Shown: positions 6,640 through 18,286, numbered from the stretch's first letter. The stretch is DNA of 64,000 nt from Firmicutes bacterium AM55-24TS (GCA_003460745.1 QTVU01000011.1:1-64000); one strand, 5' to 3'. Program-made: numbers and translations. The notes: generated by a model from the sequence alone, not told the origin.

Positions 6640-9192
6640 ATGAAAAAATTATTTACCTTACTAACAACGGCAGCTATGCTATGCAATATGTTTGCGGTTA
6701 CGTCTTTTGCGGAGAAAAGTGACAAACCGACAAGCAATACAGCAATAACTGCAGTCAAAACAGCACAATGGCGAGCGACCGAAAGCGACATTACAACGTA
6801 TGATTTGCGTATTCACGGTTGGTCAGGATGGGAAACGGCGGCATATATGGGTTTTGAATTGCCTGAAAATTTCAATGCGGAAAATGTAGGCAAGGCAGAA
6901 CTTGTACTCGATACAACTTCTGTCACAAATTCGGGAACGGCATACTTATATGAGGCTGATTATTCGGCTTTTGAAAACGGTATGCAATACACTGTTGCAC
7001 CGACATATACCGAAAAAGAAATTATGTCGTTCACATCACCGTCAAATACAGGTGAATTTAAAATTGATGTGACAGACTACATAAAATCAATCAAGGATAA
7101 GGGAAATGTTGCGTTTAGAATAGACGTTAAGTCGCAGAACAACAACACAAACTGGAACATCGGTTCATGTACAAACAGCGGCAATGCACCGAAGATTGTA
7201 ATAGGCGATGATGATAATGTAATAAAAAATGCGTCATTTTCTGACGGTGATGCAAATTGGACTATTTCAAACAGTGAAAATATGACAGTATCTGACGGCA
7301 GGTTAAACGCAAGCGGTACAGATTACGAGGCGCAAATCAGTCAAACGGTCGGAAATATGGAAAACGGAACATATACACTAAATGCGTATTTGACTAACGA
7401 CACAACGGACGGTATTTGCTATTTGTATGCCAAAACAAACGGTCACACAATGGCATCAACGTCAATACCGATAAGTAACAATGAGAGCAAGGTTACAGTG
7501 CCGGGAATTATCGTAGAGGACGGAAAATGTGATATAGGACTTTATATAAAAGGCTCGCAAACTCTTACTCTTGACAAATTGTCTTTTGCAAAGTCGGAGG
7601 AGAGCAGAATACCTTTCTTAAAAGGCGGAGAAATTTCAAAGCTTACATATGTAGAAGACAGGGGTGGCAAATTCTATGACGAAAATGGTCAAGAGGGTGA
7701 CGCACTTCAAATTATGGCTGAAAACGGCTTTAATTTTGCAAGAATCAGAGTTTTAAACAATCCGGGAAAAGGTCACGGAAACGATTATTATTTGCCTGAA
7801 GGCTATCAAGATCCTGACGACTGTCTGGCAATGGCAAGACGTGCAAAGGATAAAGGTATGCAGATAGAATTTACATTTGCATATTCTGATACTTGGTCGG
7901 ACGGTGAAAATCAGCTTATTCCATATGATTGGCGTCCGTATATTGAGGAGAATAATCTAACGGGTGATGAGCTTGCAACATATCTTGAGGGTAAAATATA
8001 CGAATTTACAAAGGATATGATGCTTAAATTAATCGAACAGGGAACTTGTCCTGAATATGTTTCGATAGGTAACGAAATGCAGTACGGATTGCTTTACAAC
8101 AACCATAAGAACAATAACGGGTTCTATAACAAAAGTGATTATCTTACCCGTTTTGTAAATGCAGGTGCAAGGGCTGTTCGCGAAACGTCACCGGAAAGTA
8201 AAATTGTTCTTCACAGTGACCACGGCGGTGAACTTTTGAGCAGAAGAAAGACCTTTATTAATGCGCTTGCAAATATCGATTTTGACGTAATCGGTGTTTC
8301 GTATTATCCGTATTACACTAAGTCGATTTCGATTGATGATGTTGTGAATGAATTCAATACACTTATAAATCGTTATGATAAAGATGTTATAATAATGGAA
8401 ACGGGTTACAACTGGAATGAAACAAAGCCTGACGGTTGGGACGGTCAACTTCAGGACAGTGGATATTATCAAAATATTTACGGTGAAACTCAATCGGGAC
8501 AAAGAGCGTTTTTGACGGAATTGTATGCAAAGCTGAAACAGGTGCTTGGCGGCAGATGTATAGGTGATTTGTATTGGGATCCGGTAATGGTATATGACGG
8601 CGGAACGGGTAAAATCGGTTGGGAGATAGATGAGGCAACCGATACAACTCAAGGCAATGTTGTGCCGAATTCGACTATATTTGATTTTGACGGAAAAGCA
8701 GTTGAAGGACAAAAGGCGATGAAATACAATACAAACGCAAGCGACAAAATTAATATAACAGGTACAGTCAGCAATGATAAAGGCATTGTTAAAAATACAG
8801 AAATAACATTTACGGTAAACGGTGAAAAATATAACGTTTTCACTGACAGATTCGGCAAATATATTGTGTCTGTGCCGTACCCAAAAGAGAATAAATTTAA
8901 TATTTCGGCTAAAGGCTATACGGAAAAATATACGCCGGACGCACCGTATTACGGCGTATTTGTAGAGAATATTAATTTTGAAACATATGCTGACGGAACA
9001 GAAGCCGACAGTAAGAACTATATCTCAAAAGTAGACGGTACGATAGAAAATTCAATGTTAAAGTATGATGTTGAATACAGAACAGATATTGCAAATGCAA
9101 AGTTTTATGTTGCCGTATATGATGACAGAGGTAATGTGGTTGCGATAAGCGACAAAAACAGAGATAATATAAATATCAAAAACGAATTTTAG
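6640..9192 (+). CDS. Secreted GH53 endo-beta-1,4-galactanase with binding modules
   Basis: An 850-residue secreted enzyme. Residues 1-24 are a signal peptide (cut near FAEK). Residues about 27-195 look like a DNRLRE/CBM96-type beta-sandwich and about 196-322 like a CBM61-type galactan-binding module. Residues about 324-690 are the GH53 barrel, which cleaves beta-1,4-galactan in pectin side chains. The acid/base glutamate is E479 in SIGNEMQ and the nucleophile E587 in IIMETGYNW. A carboxypeptidase-regulatory-like or Ig-like domain follows (about 694-790). It has no SLH or LPXTG anchor. An AAGGAGAAGG site precedes the ATG, and the ROK kinase is just upstream. Family call is firm; module names are less so. 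Confidence 0.9.
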   Translation: MKKLFTLLTTAAMLCNMFAVTSFAEKSDKPTSNTAITAVKTAQWRATESDITTYDLRIHGWSGWETAAYMGFELPENFNAENVGKAELVLDTTSVTNSGTAYLYEADYSAFENGMQYTVAPTYTEKEIMSFTSPSNTGEFKIDVTDYIKSIKDKGNVAFRIDVKSQNNNTNWNIGSCTNSGNAPKIVIGDDDNVIKNASFSDGDANWTISNSENMTVSDGRLNASGTDYEAQISQTVGNMENGTYTLNAYLTNDTTDGICYLYAKTNGHTMASTSIPISNNESKVTVPGIIVEDGKCDIGLYIKGSQTLTLDKLSFAKSEESRIPFLKGGEISKLTYVEDRGGKFYDENGQEGDALQIMAENGFNFARIRVLNNPGKGHGNDYYLPEGYQDPDDCLAMARRAKDKGMQIEFTFAYSDTWSDGENQLIPYDWRPYIEENNLTGDELATYLEGKIYEFTKDMMLKLIEQGTCPEYVSIGNEMQYGLLYNNHKNNNGFYNKSDYLTRFVNAGARAVRETSPESKIVLHSDHGGELLSRRKTFINALANIDFDVIGVSYYPYYTKSISIDDVVNEFNTLINRYDKDVIIMETGYNWNETKPDGWDGQLQDSGYYQNIYGETQSGQRAFLTELYAKLKQVLGGRCIGDLYWDPVMVYDGGTGKIGWEIDEATDTTQGNVVPNSTIFDFDGKAVEGQKAMKYNTNASDKINITGTVSNDKGIVKNTEITFTVNGEKYNVFTDRFGKYIVSVPYPKENKFNISAKGYTEKYTPDAPYYGVFVENINFETYADGTEADSKNYISKVDGTIENSMLKYDVEYRTDIANAKFYVAVYDDRGNVVAISDKNRDNINIKNEF

Positions 9193-9223
9193 CGACACTT
9201 GTATTAATAAGTGTCGCTTTTTT
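9191..9223 (+). terminator. Terminator after GH53
   Basis: Perfect 10-base arms AGCGACACTT / AAGTGTCGCT with an 8-base loop and a T-run. It overlaps the GH53 stop codon. Confidence 0.88.
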
Positions 9224-9247
9224 ATATAATAGCATAGAATGGTATGA

Positions 9248-9727
9248 TTGCTGTTTTGTGCTATCTTTTTTTATTCGAACACAAACCTTTCAAGAGCAAT
9301 GTTTGTTGCTATTCTACATAGAATAGACGGTGAAAATGAGGAAGGCGAATGTAAATTTGAAGATGTTCCAAGCGGTGCATATTATGAAAAAGCAGTTGCT
9401 TGGGCAAGCACTAACGGTATAGTGGCAGGAATATCGGCAACAGAATTTAATCCTAACGCAGATATTACAAGAGAACAAATGGCAGCGATTTTGTACAGAT
9501 ACGCAAATTACAAGAAGATAGATACACAAGTGGGAGATAACACAAATATACTTTCATATGATGATTATAACGATATTTCTGAATATGAAATTCCGTCAAT
9601 GCAATGGGCGGCAGACAGCAGATTAATGGTCGGAAAAACAGACATAACACTTAATCCGAAAGACAATGCCACAAGAGCAGAGGCGGCAGCGGTATTTATG
9701 CGGTTTGTAGAAAATTTTAACGATTAA
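9248..9727 (+). pseudogene. Orphan S-layer homology (SLH) domain fragment
   Basis: The frame encodes the end of one SLH repeat (NTNLSRAMFVAILHRIDG), a complete repeat (FEDVPSGAYYEKAVAWAS ... NPNADITREQMAAILYRYA) and a third repeat ending TRAEAAAVFMRFVENF. SLH triplets anchor proteins to secondary cell-wall polymer. Here there is no signal peptide, no catalytic module, no good ribosome site, and the first repeat lacks its N-terminal half, so this is most likely the decayed C-terminus of a surface enzyme. The terminator at 9191 separates it from GH53. Parts of 9193-9300 may be eroded coding sequence. Confidence 0.65.
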
Positions 9728-9730
9728 AAT

Positions 9731-9760
9731 AATAGACCCATCAAAAATGCTGGGTCTATT
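9731..9760. terminator. Bidirectional terminator between SLH fragment and AraC gene
   Basis: Perfect 10-base arms AATAGACCCA / TGGGTCTATT with a 10-base loop. The AraC stop codon lies inside the right arm, so it can serve both converging transcripts. The T-run is short. Confidence 0.6.
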
Positions 9761-10583
9761 TGAATGTTTTTCTGAATTCGGTTGGCGTAAAGCCTGTATA
9801 TTCTTTAAAATCTTTAGATAGCTTTTGAATTGTGGAAAAGCCTATTGTATCGGCTATAAAGGCGATAGAATGGTCTGTATACAGTAAATCATATTTGGCG
9901 GTTTCCAAACGCATATGCTTAATGTAAAGTGCGGGAGTTATGCCGAAATGTTTATTAAAAATCGATATAAAGTATTTCTCATTAAATCCCATTAAATTTG
10001 AAAGAGACTTTACGGAAATTTTTTCGTGAATATGATTTTTGATATAGTCATTTATAAATTTGACAAATTCATCATCTTGTATTTCATTGTGTGGTTTAGC
10101 TTTATCGAAACTCAAAAATATTGCTAAAAGCTCAATCAAAATTGATTTTATCATCAGAGCAGATACTGCGTCATTTTTTAATCTGAGTTCGCTTAATTTA
10201 TTAAAGAGCGATTTTACATAATCCGGATTTTCAATATGAACAACATACGGGAAATCAATTATATCAAATAGCGACTTGCCGTTAATTGTTGCAAAAAAAT
10301 CACACCAATATTTATTGTAGCAAGTTTCGTTTTGGGAGTATAGCGATACCCTTGAATTTTTCGGCAACAGTACCATATCGCCTTTCTTTGGATAAAATTC
10401 TTTACCGTTTACCGTTATTTTACCTTGACCGTCTAATATTAAATAAAAACAATCTCTCATACGAGTATGTTCTTCTCTTGACCAATCGGGACATAAGCCG
10501 TTGTCTATTAAAATAAATCTTATTTCTAATTTTGAAATGTATTGATTGAGCAGTTGATTTTGACTGTGTGGATTTTCTCCCAT
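9756..10583 (-). CDS. AraC-family transcriptional regulator with cupin sensor
   Basis: A regulator of about 275 residues. The N-terminal half is an AraC-type cupin (DGQGKITVNGKEFYPKKGDM, LLPKNSRVSLYS) that should bind a sugar. The C-terminal hundred residues hold two helix-turn-helix motifs, with ISVKSLSNLMGFNEKYFISI in the first and IGFSTIQKLSKDFKEYTGFT in the second. The frame extends to a GTG at 10592, but AGAGGTG lies just before ATG 10583, which is preferred. It is divergent from the GH95 gene and faces the GH53/SLH region, so it probably controls the neighbouring galactan-degradation genes. Confidence 0.88.
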   Translation of the reverse strand: MGENPHSQNQLLNQYISKLEIRFILIDNGLCPDWSREEHTRMRDCFYLILDGQGKITVNGKEFYPKKGDMVLLPKNSRVSLYSQNETCYNKYWCDFFATINGKSLFDIIDFPYVVHIENPDYVKSLFNKLSELRLKNDAVSALMIKSILIELLAIFLSFDKAKPHNEIQDDEFVKFINDYIKNHIHEKISVKSLSNLMGFNEKYFISIFNKHFGITPALYIKHMRLETAKYDLLYTDHSIAFIADTIGFSTIQKLSKDFKEYTGFTPTEFRKTFK

Positions 10584-10740
10584 ATATATCACCTCTAAAA
10601 GTATTATAAGAAATATATATTGTTTTGTAAATATATAAATCTGACTTTTTGATAAAAAGATGTGACTTTTAGATACACAAATTGATATTGGTTATGTTAA
10701 AATACAATTAACAGATAAAATGTTTATGGAGGAATAAACG

Positions 10741-13700
10741 ATGAAGAAGAAATTGATTTCATGTATACTGTCGGTGTCAATGCTTTACACTTCAATAGGT
10801 ATATTACCTGTAAAAGCAGAGAAAATGCCGGCTGAAAAAACAAATGAAACTTATAATGTAATGTTAGAAAAGTCAACATATACATTTGGCAGTACGTTTA
10901 ATCAGGTAAAAGCATTTAATACATCATCATTATCTGAAACAAAGATTGCCGATACGGGATTGAGCATATCAACAAGCGGTTCAAATTACAGTAATGTTGT
11001 AATAATGGACTCATCAACGAAAACAGGAACAGGCTATTATCCGCTTGGAACAGGACTTAGTGATAACGGATATTATTTGTTTATGGGGACGGGTGGAAAC
11101 AGCAACACATCAATGACGCTTAAATTTGACAATCCGATAGAGTCGGAAAAATACATAAAAATAACATATGCAAAACCGACTTCGACAAATAACGGAAGTA
11201 CAAACAGAAGTGCAGGTAATGAAAACACAATGTCAATCGACGGTGAAAAAATAGATGTACAATCAAATTGTGAATTTGACAAGTGGTACACAACAACAGT
11301 AAAATTATCTAATCAAACATCGCAGATTGATTTTGCTTTTGGAAAATGGAGCTCAATAGCAATTTCAAAAATTGAAATTACAGATACGGCAGATATGTTG
11401 GAAATTACATCTGACACAACTGAAAAGTATATAACATCAGAAAATCAAACAGTTCAGTATACTGCGAAAGTTTATAAGAGCATTACAACAGAAAAAGACA
11501 AATCAGAGATTGTTTCAAAAGGAAGTGAGGATACAACGGCAAATATCACTTATTCGGTAAACGGATATAACGGTGTATCAATAGATAATAATGGTTCTCT
11601 CTCAATTACTCCGTCTGCAACTGCCGGAACAGTAACAGTTTCGGCAGAATGTGGCGGAATAAAAAAATCTATAAATTTAGTACTTAAGTCACTCGGCAAT
11701 GCGAATGCAGTTGAAATTTACGGTGATGAAGTCGTACATAGCGGAACATCAAAGTATATGGCAATTCCAATCGCGGACGGCGTGGTTATTCCTGCTCGTG
11801 ATACAAAATGGGAGATAGTCGATAATACAGAAGGAGTGTCAATATCAAACGACGGCACACTTACTGTTTCAGACAGTGCCGCTGACGGTATTGTGAAAAT
11901 CAAAGCAACGCTACCGTATCATCTGTTCAAACGTCGGAAGTAACTGATGAATTTGAAGTGACAGTCAGAACAAACAATTCTGAAAATTGTCCGTATGAAG
12001 TAAAAGGGCTGTTATTGAAAAACGGTGAAACAGATGTAAAAAATGCAAGAGGTATAGACGGAATAATTGTTGATAAAAAAATCGACAGTACAAACGACTA
12101 TATTGCCGTTGTGAAAGTATTTGATGAAAATAAAAAGCTAATCAAAGAAAACAAAATTGCTATCGGTGAATTGACTGACGGAGTACAGAAGATAAACACT
12201 GATATTGCTTTTGAAAAAGCATCATTCGTAAAGGTATATATAGCAAAAGCAGATGATGAGTATTCAGCAAGCGATAATGAATATGACATTGTAAATGTCA
12301 CAAAGATTGATGAAAATTTGAATACAACTACTATAATGCAAAATAAGAGCGAAACCGAAACAAATGCAACGCTTATAATAGCTCAATATAAAGACGGAAT
12401 ATTAAAGCAAATAAACGATAAAGAAGTAAAACTTCAAAAAGGCAAAAATAAAATTGACTTATCGGATATTAAAATAATAAACGGAGCTGATATAAAGATT
12501 TTATTATGGAGTGACAATATGACACCTTTGGCAACCGCATTAACAAAGATAAGTGAAAACGAAGATTATAAAATAGGCGAAGTTGTATCTGATGAAATAT
12601 TCAATACAACAACAGGTGAATATTCCAATATTCCGCTTGTTTCTGATTGGTTGACAGGTGCAAAATCTGGACTTGGTATGGGTGCAGGTGTCATATCACC
12701 GAACAATGTACCGTATGGAATTGATCCGAATTTAGTTGATGTATCAACATTGAATGTAAATTATACATACGACAATAATTATCAAGGTGCAACTGCCGAT
12801 AATGCACTATGGTACAAGACAGGTGCGTTTCTTGCAAGTGCCAATGGGGCAAATAACAGTATCTACGCTCGTGACGGTGCGGATTGGGAGCAACAAGCAT
12901 TGCCTATCGGAAACGGATATATGGGCGGTATGATTTTCGGACTTCCTGACAAAGACCAAATTCAGATAAATGAAGAAACTTTCTGGGCGGCAGGATACAG
13001 AGGAACTCAAACAGGGGTTAATTCAAATACTGTAAACAGTAAAATGAGTGAAGGCATAAACGGTTATATGAGCGTCGGTAATATTTTTGTTGATTTCAAT
13101 ATGCCGAAAGGTGCGACTGTCAATAATTATTACCGTGACCTCAACCTTGACGAATCTGTTGCTCATGTGAGATACGAATATGATAATAAAAATTTCAATC
13201 GAGAATATTTCGCAAGCTATCCTAAAGAAGTACTTGTATTCCGTTACACAGGTGATGATTTGAATTTTGGCGTAAAACCTGTTTCAATGCACCCGGGTAA
13301 TGTAAACGTAAATAACGGTGAGATTAAAATTGTCGGTAAATTAAAAGACAGTGAACCGTATTCATCGGGCGGTAATGCGGCATGGAATCAAGAATCCGAT
13401 TTGGAATATTGCACCATTATAAAAGTTATTGCCGATGACGGTACAGTGACAGACGGATATAATTCAGTTAATGTATCTGACAGTACAGGTGTAACAATAC
13501 TTGTAGCGGCGGCAACAGATTATGACCCGACTCAGTTTGAACTTAATGCAGACGGAACTGTCAATATGTCAAAAACACCGTATAAGAATACACAAGGAGT
13601 TAAAGCGGCTGTCGGAAAAGCAGAAAAAAGAATACAAGGTGCGTCTGAATTAACTTATGAAGAATTGAAAAATGAACATATAAAAGATTATAAAGAGCAA

Positions 13701-15304
13701 TTCGACAAAGTACAATTTAGTTTAACGGATAATAATGAAATATGTTCAGTACCTACAAATGAATTGCAATCATCATATAAAAACACCGTAACAACAAAAT
13801 CTGTTGATAATAAGACAGGCGTTTCATATGATGAAAGTGCGTATGCAAATCTAAATAAGCATCTTGAAGAATTGCATTATAACTACGCAAGATATTTAAT
13901 GATTTCATCATCGCGTTCTACAACTATGCCGTCAACACTTCAAGGTAAGTGGTGTCAGTCAACCGCTGAAATATGGGGTTCGTGTTACTGTATTAATATC
14001 AATATGGAAATGAACTATTGGTTTGCAGGCGGTGCAAATCTTCTTGACAGCGGTAAATCACTGATAGGTTGGTTTAATTCACAAATTCCGGCAGGACGTA
14101 TAACGGCTAAAAATATGTATAAAGTTACTCCGAAATCATATACGTTTGAAAACGGCAAGATGACGTTTACAGACAGTGCAGATGATAAAGATGATGTATT
14201 TATTATGCACACAAAGCAAGCAATAATGGGGACAACAGATATGACAGGCTCAACAAATATTCAGTCGGCAGGTAATACCGCATGGCTTATGTATAATCTG
14301 TGGGATTTGTATCAGACTTCGGGCAATAAACAACTTTTGGCGGACGAATTATATCCGATAATGCGAAAAGCGGCAAATTTCTATACGCAGTATTTGTATC
14401 AAAATCAACGCAGAACTACAACAGATACTGAGAAGTATCCTGACGGATATTATTATACTACTTGGGAAGGTCGTTCACCGGAGCAAGGACCAACAGAGGA
14501 AGGTATAAAATATGACTTACAGCTTGTTGCGGGTATGTACGACTATACTATAAAAGCGGCAGAAATATTAGGTGTTGATACCGATAAGGTGAGTGCGTGG
14601 AAAGAAATAAGAAATCATCTTGAAATACCTGTGGAAATAGGTGGTGACGGACAGATTAAGGAATGGAAAGAAGAAACAAGCTATAATACAGACGCAAACG
14701 GAAAAACGTTGGGTGACCCTGTACACAGACATATTTCACATCTTGTTGGTTTGTACCCGGGAACACTTATAAATCGTGACACACCGGAATTGTTAAATGG
14801 TGCGAAAGTAGTACTTGAAAACAGAGGTGATGATTCAACAGGTTGGTCATGCTCGAATAAATTCTTACTTTGGGCAAGATGTCTTGACGGCGATAAAGCA
14901 CTTGAATTATTCCGTTATCAATTAGCACAAAAAACATATGCTAATTTGTTTGATACACACGCACCGTTCCAGATAGACGGTAATTTCGGTTCGGCGGCAG
15001 GTGTTATGGAACTTCTTATGCAGTCACAGACGGGAACTGTTTACATACTTCCTGCATTGCTACAGAATGGAATAGCGGTGAAATAAGCGGTATTAAGGCT
15101 AAAAACGGTGCAGAAGTATCTATTAAATGGAGTGATAATAAAGCAACGGAAATAAAGATTACACCGACTGTTGACGGTAATATTACAATCGGTTACGAAA
15201 AAGATAATATATTAAAATTAAACGGTGAGAATATAAAGTTTGTAGACGGCAAGTATACTATTGAAAATGCAAGTGCAGGAGAAACATATATATTCACTGA
15301 ATAA
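10741..15304 (+). pseudogene. Secreted GH95 glycosidase, two frameshifts
   Basis: Reading 10741-11943, then the next frame through 15086, then a third frame to TAA at 15302-15304 gives one protein of about 1520 residues. It has a signal peptide, an N-terminal sandwich domain, Ig-like domains (about 220-400) and a GH95 catalytic region from about 12870. GH95 hallmarks include LPIGNGYMGGMIFG, ININMEMNYW, HRHISHLVGLYPG and APFQIDGNFGSAAGV. GH95 enzymes remove alpha-L-fucose or alpha-L-galactose. Break 1 (near 11915) is fixed by ACGGCT for ACGCT; break 2 (near 15058) by TTGCCTACA for TTGCTACA, restoring PALPTEWNSGEISG. Both are one missing base, so this may be sequence error rather than gene loss. 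Confidence 0.82.
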
Positions 15305-15330
15305 TTGTTATAAAAAACTGATATTTAAAG

Positions 15331-15359
15331 AACGGATATTTAATTATATCCGTTTTTTT
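15331..15359 (+). terminator. Terminator after GH95
   Basis: Arms AACGGATAT / ATATCCGTT with a 6-base loop, followed by seven T residues. Confidence 0.85.
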
Positions 15360-15430
15360 GCAAAAAACTCTTTAAAAATTCAAAGAAATGTGATAAAATT
15401 TTAACAATGAATACAAAAGGAGATTGTTAA

Positions 15431-18190
15431 ATGAAAAATAAAGTAAAAATCGTTACTGCATTACTGATAACCGCGTTATGCACGACTTCGGCATATGCGG
15501 CGGAAAATCTTATAAAAAATGATAGCTTTGAAACTGAATTACTCGGAACAAACGGTTGGCGTTTTTCAGGTAGGGACGGTTGGGTTTATGAAAATGAAAA
15601 CTCTGCCGATTGTACAACAGACGAAGTGCACAGCGGTGAAAAGGCACTTCATTTCAACAGTGCCGTTGTTGCACAGAGAGTTGAACTGAAAAGAAATGTG
15701 ACATACACACTTGAATTTTATATAAAAGCGAAAGAGGATTGTATTGTAAATGCAGGTTTCTTTGACGGTTCACAGGATTGGCCGGGAAGTTATCCAGTAA
15801 AAACGAAAGAAATATCGGTAAATACTGATTGGACAAAGCATACAATCGAATTTGAATGTAACAATACTCAAGATTATTTGGCATATTTTAATTTGTGGGA
15901 TAAAGCGGACGTTTATGTTGATGATGTTGTATTGAAAGAAGCCGATGGGTACATATCACGTCTTATGACAGGCGTTGACGGTGACGGTGCAATAAGTTAT
16001 TCAGCCGATTATAAAGGCGGTAAGCTATTTGGCGTGGCACTGTATGACGAGAATAACAAACTTATCGGTTTTAAAAACAATTCAACATCGGGAACTTTTG
16101 AAAATGTGAGCGGTTACGGCAAATATATAGTGAAGTCATATTTGCTCGAAGACGATAATTTGCGTTCAAAGACACAAGAAATTGAATATAACGAGGACAG
16201 CAGTAAAAATGAAGATACGTCAATCGGTAAAGCAAAAAGTCTGACATTATCGGAGCATAATGTGACAATAAATGTTGGTGATGAAAATAAAATATTGGAC
16301 GCCGTTATTATGCCGGAATTTGCGTATGACAACAAGGTTGCATGGAAAAGTTCTGACGAATCGATAGTAAAAGTAAGCGAAAACGGTATTTTAACAGCTG
16401 TCTCAAACGGCAATGCTACAATTACCGTATCATCAGAGGACGGAATACTTACGGACGAATGTAAAGTCACAGTGACCGACAAAAAATTCGAGCGACTGTC
16501 ATTGAATAAAACAAGTATAGAGTTAACCGAGATAGATTCGGTTTATCCGTTATCGGCAAATATTGAAAATTCCGACTTGGTTTGGAAATCTGACAACGAA
16601 AATATTGCAAGCGTGACAGACGGAGTTGTTACGGCGAAAGGCAAGGGCAAAACTACAATTACGGTTTCAACTTCTGACGGTAAGCAAACCGCAAAATGTG
16701 CGGTTAATGTCAATACATCTGACAACACTATCACAAACGATACATTTTTTAAAGACACTGACGGCAATTATATATATTCACAGGGCGGTTGTATTCAAAA
16801 GTTTGGTGACAAATATTATTGGTATGGTGTAAAATATAAAGAAGCGGATATATATGCTAAAAATCCCGAAAACGGCAAAGCGGGAAATGCCGCTTACGAA
16901 ACATTTACTTGTTATTCGTCGGACGATTTGGTGAATTGGAAGTTTGAGGGTTATCCTCTTACCGGTGAACCGAACGGTTGGGTTGGCAGAATGGGTGTTG
17001 TTTATAATGAAAACACGAAAAAATATGTGTTAATTTCTCAATATGCACCGGGTATGGTTTATGCGGTAAGTGATAAGCCTGAAGGACCGTTTAAGATTGA
17101 CCATATTCAAAAAACGTTGCCAATTCAAAATGATGTTACAGGTGACCAAACTTTGTTCCAAGATGATAACGGCAAAGCATATATAATATGCTCAAGTGCA
17201 AACGGACGTGCTTATCAATATATAATTCCGCTCAGAGAATCAGACTTTTTGGATATAGACGAAGAAAATATCAAAATGCTTTTCTATGATGAAGACGGCA
17301 GTTACATAGATGAAAACGGCGAAGTGGATAAGAAAGACAAAACAGGTATAGAGGGTAATTGTATGTTTAAATATAACGGCAATTACTATTATACAGGCTC
17401 TGATTTATACGGCTGGAATTCGTCAAGAGTGTATGTAATGCAGTCTGACAGTATTTTGGGCGATTATAATAAAGATACGGGACTTCCATATATAATGAAT
17501 AACACACGAGATAGTTTTGCTCACAATTCGCAAGCAGGCTTCTATACAACGATTCACGGAAGTGAAAACGATTTGATTATTTATTGCGGTGACAGATGGG
17601 GCGATTTTGCAGGTAACGGAATTGGATATAATCAATGGGTGCCGCTATCATTTGATAAAGAAGGCAAACCGTACTTTAACAATCTTCATCAATGGAAGTT
17701 GGACGCTGAAAAAGGTACTTGGGAAGTCGGAGAGGGCAATAACTATATTTCCAATCCAGAATTTGAGGCGGACAGAAAAATAATAGCAACACCAACAGGT
17801 TGGAAAGTACGTGACAATGTCGGCAATTATTCTGTATCCAATGCGCGAGGAAAGGTTGATAGCGGTAATTTTGTAATACAGGAAACTGCACCGGAAGATT
17901 ATATTTCAGATTTGTATCAAGAAATAACTGATTTACCTAACGGAACGTATACAATGACTGCGTGGGTAAAAAGCAGTGGCGGACAAAATGTATGTAATGT
18001 ATACGCACAAAGCGGTGACGAAAAGAAAACATATTCCGTTAAAACAAATATTGATGATTGGAAAGAAATTGTTGTTGCAACAGATATAAAAGTGACAGAC
18101 GGAAAATGTACAGTAGGACTATATTCGGACGCTCACGCAAATGAATGGGTACAGATGGACAATGTGAGATTGGTTAAAAATATAGAATAG
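15431..18190 (+). CDS. Secreted GH43 glycosidase with Big2 repeats and C-terminal CBM61-like module
   Basis: A 919-residue secreted enzyme. A signal peptide (to SAYA) is followed by a CBM4/9-like sandwich (about 25-175), a linker domain, and two bacterial Ig-like Big2 repeats (about 268-350 and 352-430). The GH43 propeller spans about 435-765, with base Asp near DTDGNYIYSQGG, a second Asp in VTGDQTLFQDD and acid Glu in GIEGNCMFKYNGNYYY. The C-terminal module (about 770-919) resembles the CBM61-like module of the GH53 protein (both have NGTYTxxAxx ... DGKCxxGLY). The sequence is closest in style to GH43 exo-galactanase or galactofuranosidase subfamilies, but the substrate is not certain. Confidence 0.82.
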   Translation: MKNKVKIVTALLITALCTTSAYAAENLIKNDSFETELLGTNGWRFSGRDGWVYENENSADCTTDEVHSGEKALHFNSAVVAQRVELKRNVTYTLEFYIKAKEDCIVNAGFFDGSQDWPGSYPVKTKEISVNTDWTKHTIEFECNNTQDYLAYFNLWDKADVYVDDVVLKEADGYISRLMTGVDGDGAISYSADYKGGKLFGVALYDENNKLIGFKNNSTSGTFENVSGYGKYIVKSYLLEDDNLRSKTQEIEYNEDSSKNEDTSIGKAKSLTLSEHNVTINVGDENKILDAVIMPEFAYDNKVAWKSSDESIVKVSENGILTAVSNGNATITVSSEDGILTDECKVTVTDKKFERLSLNKTSIELTEIDSVYPLSANIENSDLVWKSDNENIASVTDGVVTAKGKGKTTITVSTSDGKQTAKCAVNVNTSDNTITNDTFFKDTDGNYIYSQGGCIQKFGDKYYWYGVKYKEADIYAKNPENGKAGNAAYETFTCYSSDDLVNWKFEGYPLTGEPNGWVGRMGVVYNENTKKYVLISQYAPGMVYAVSDKPEGPFKIDHIQKTLPIQNDVTGDQTLFQDDNGKAYIICSSANGRAYQYIIPLRESDFLDIDEENIKMLFYDEDGSYIDENGEVDKKDKTGIEGNCMFKYNGNYYYTGSDLYGWNSSRVYVMQSDSILGDYNKDTGLPYIMNNTRDSFAHNSQAGFYTTIHGSENDLIIYCGDRWGDFAGNGIGYNQWVPLSFDKEGKPYFNNLHQWKLDAEKGTWEVGEGNNYISNPEFEADRKIIATPTGWKVRDNVGNYSVSNARGKVDSGNFVIQETAPEDYISDLYQEITDLPNGTYTMTAWVKSSGGQNVCNVYAQSGDEKKTYSVKTNIDDWKEIVVATDIKVTDGKCTVGLYSDAHANEWVQMDNVRLVKNIE

Positions 18191-18202
18191 AAATGCAATT
18201 CG

Positions 18203-18239
18203 GAAATCAAGCTTAAAAACTAAGCTTGATTTCTTTTTT
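18203..18239 (+). terminator. Terminator after GH43
   Basis: Perfect 13-base arms (GAAATCAAGCTTA / TAAGCTTGATTTC), 5-base loop, T-run. Confidence 0.92.
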
Positions 18240-18257
18240 GAAAAAAATCAAGAAATA

Positions 18258-18286
18258 TTGACAAAATCGGTTAGTTGTGCTAAACT
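18258..18286 (+). promoter_or_regulatory. Promoter of HMA-domain protein, overlapped by operator
   Basis: TTGACA at 18258-18263 and TAAACT at 18281-18286 have 17-base spacing. The -10 box lies inside the TTAG...CTAA operator, so binding there would occlude it. Confidence 0.6.

Noticed and set aside
9193..9300. A frameshift joining the GH53 gene to the SLH fragment
   Set aside because: A perfect terminator directly after the GH53 stop shows the gene really ends there, so no single base change can fuse them.
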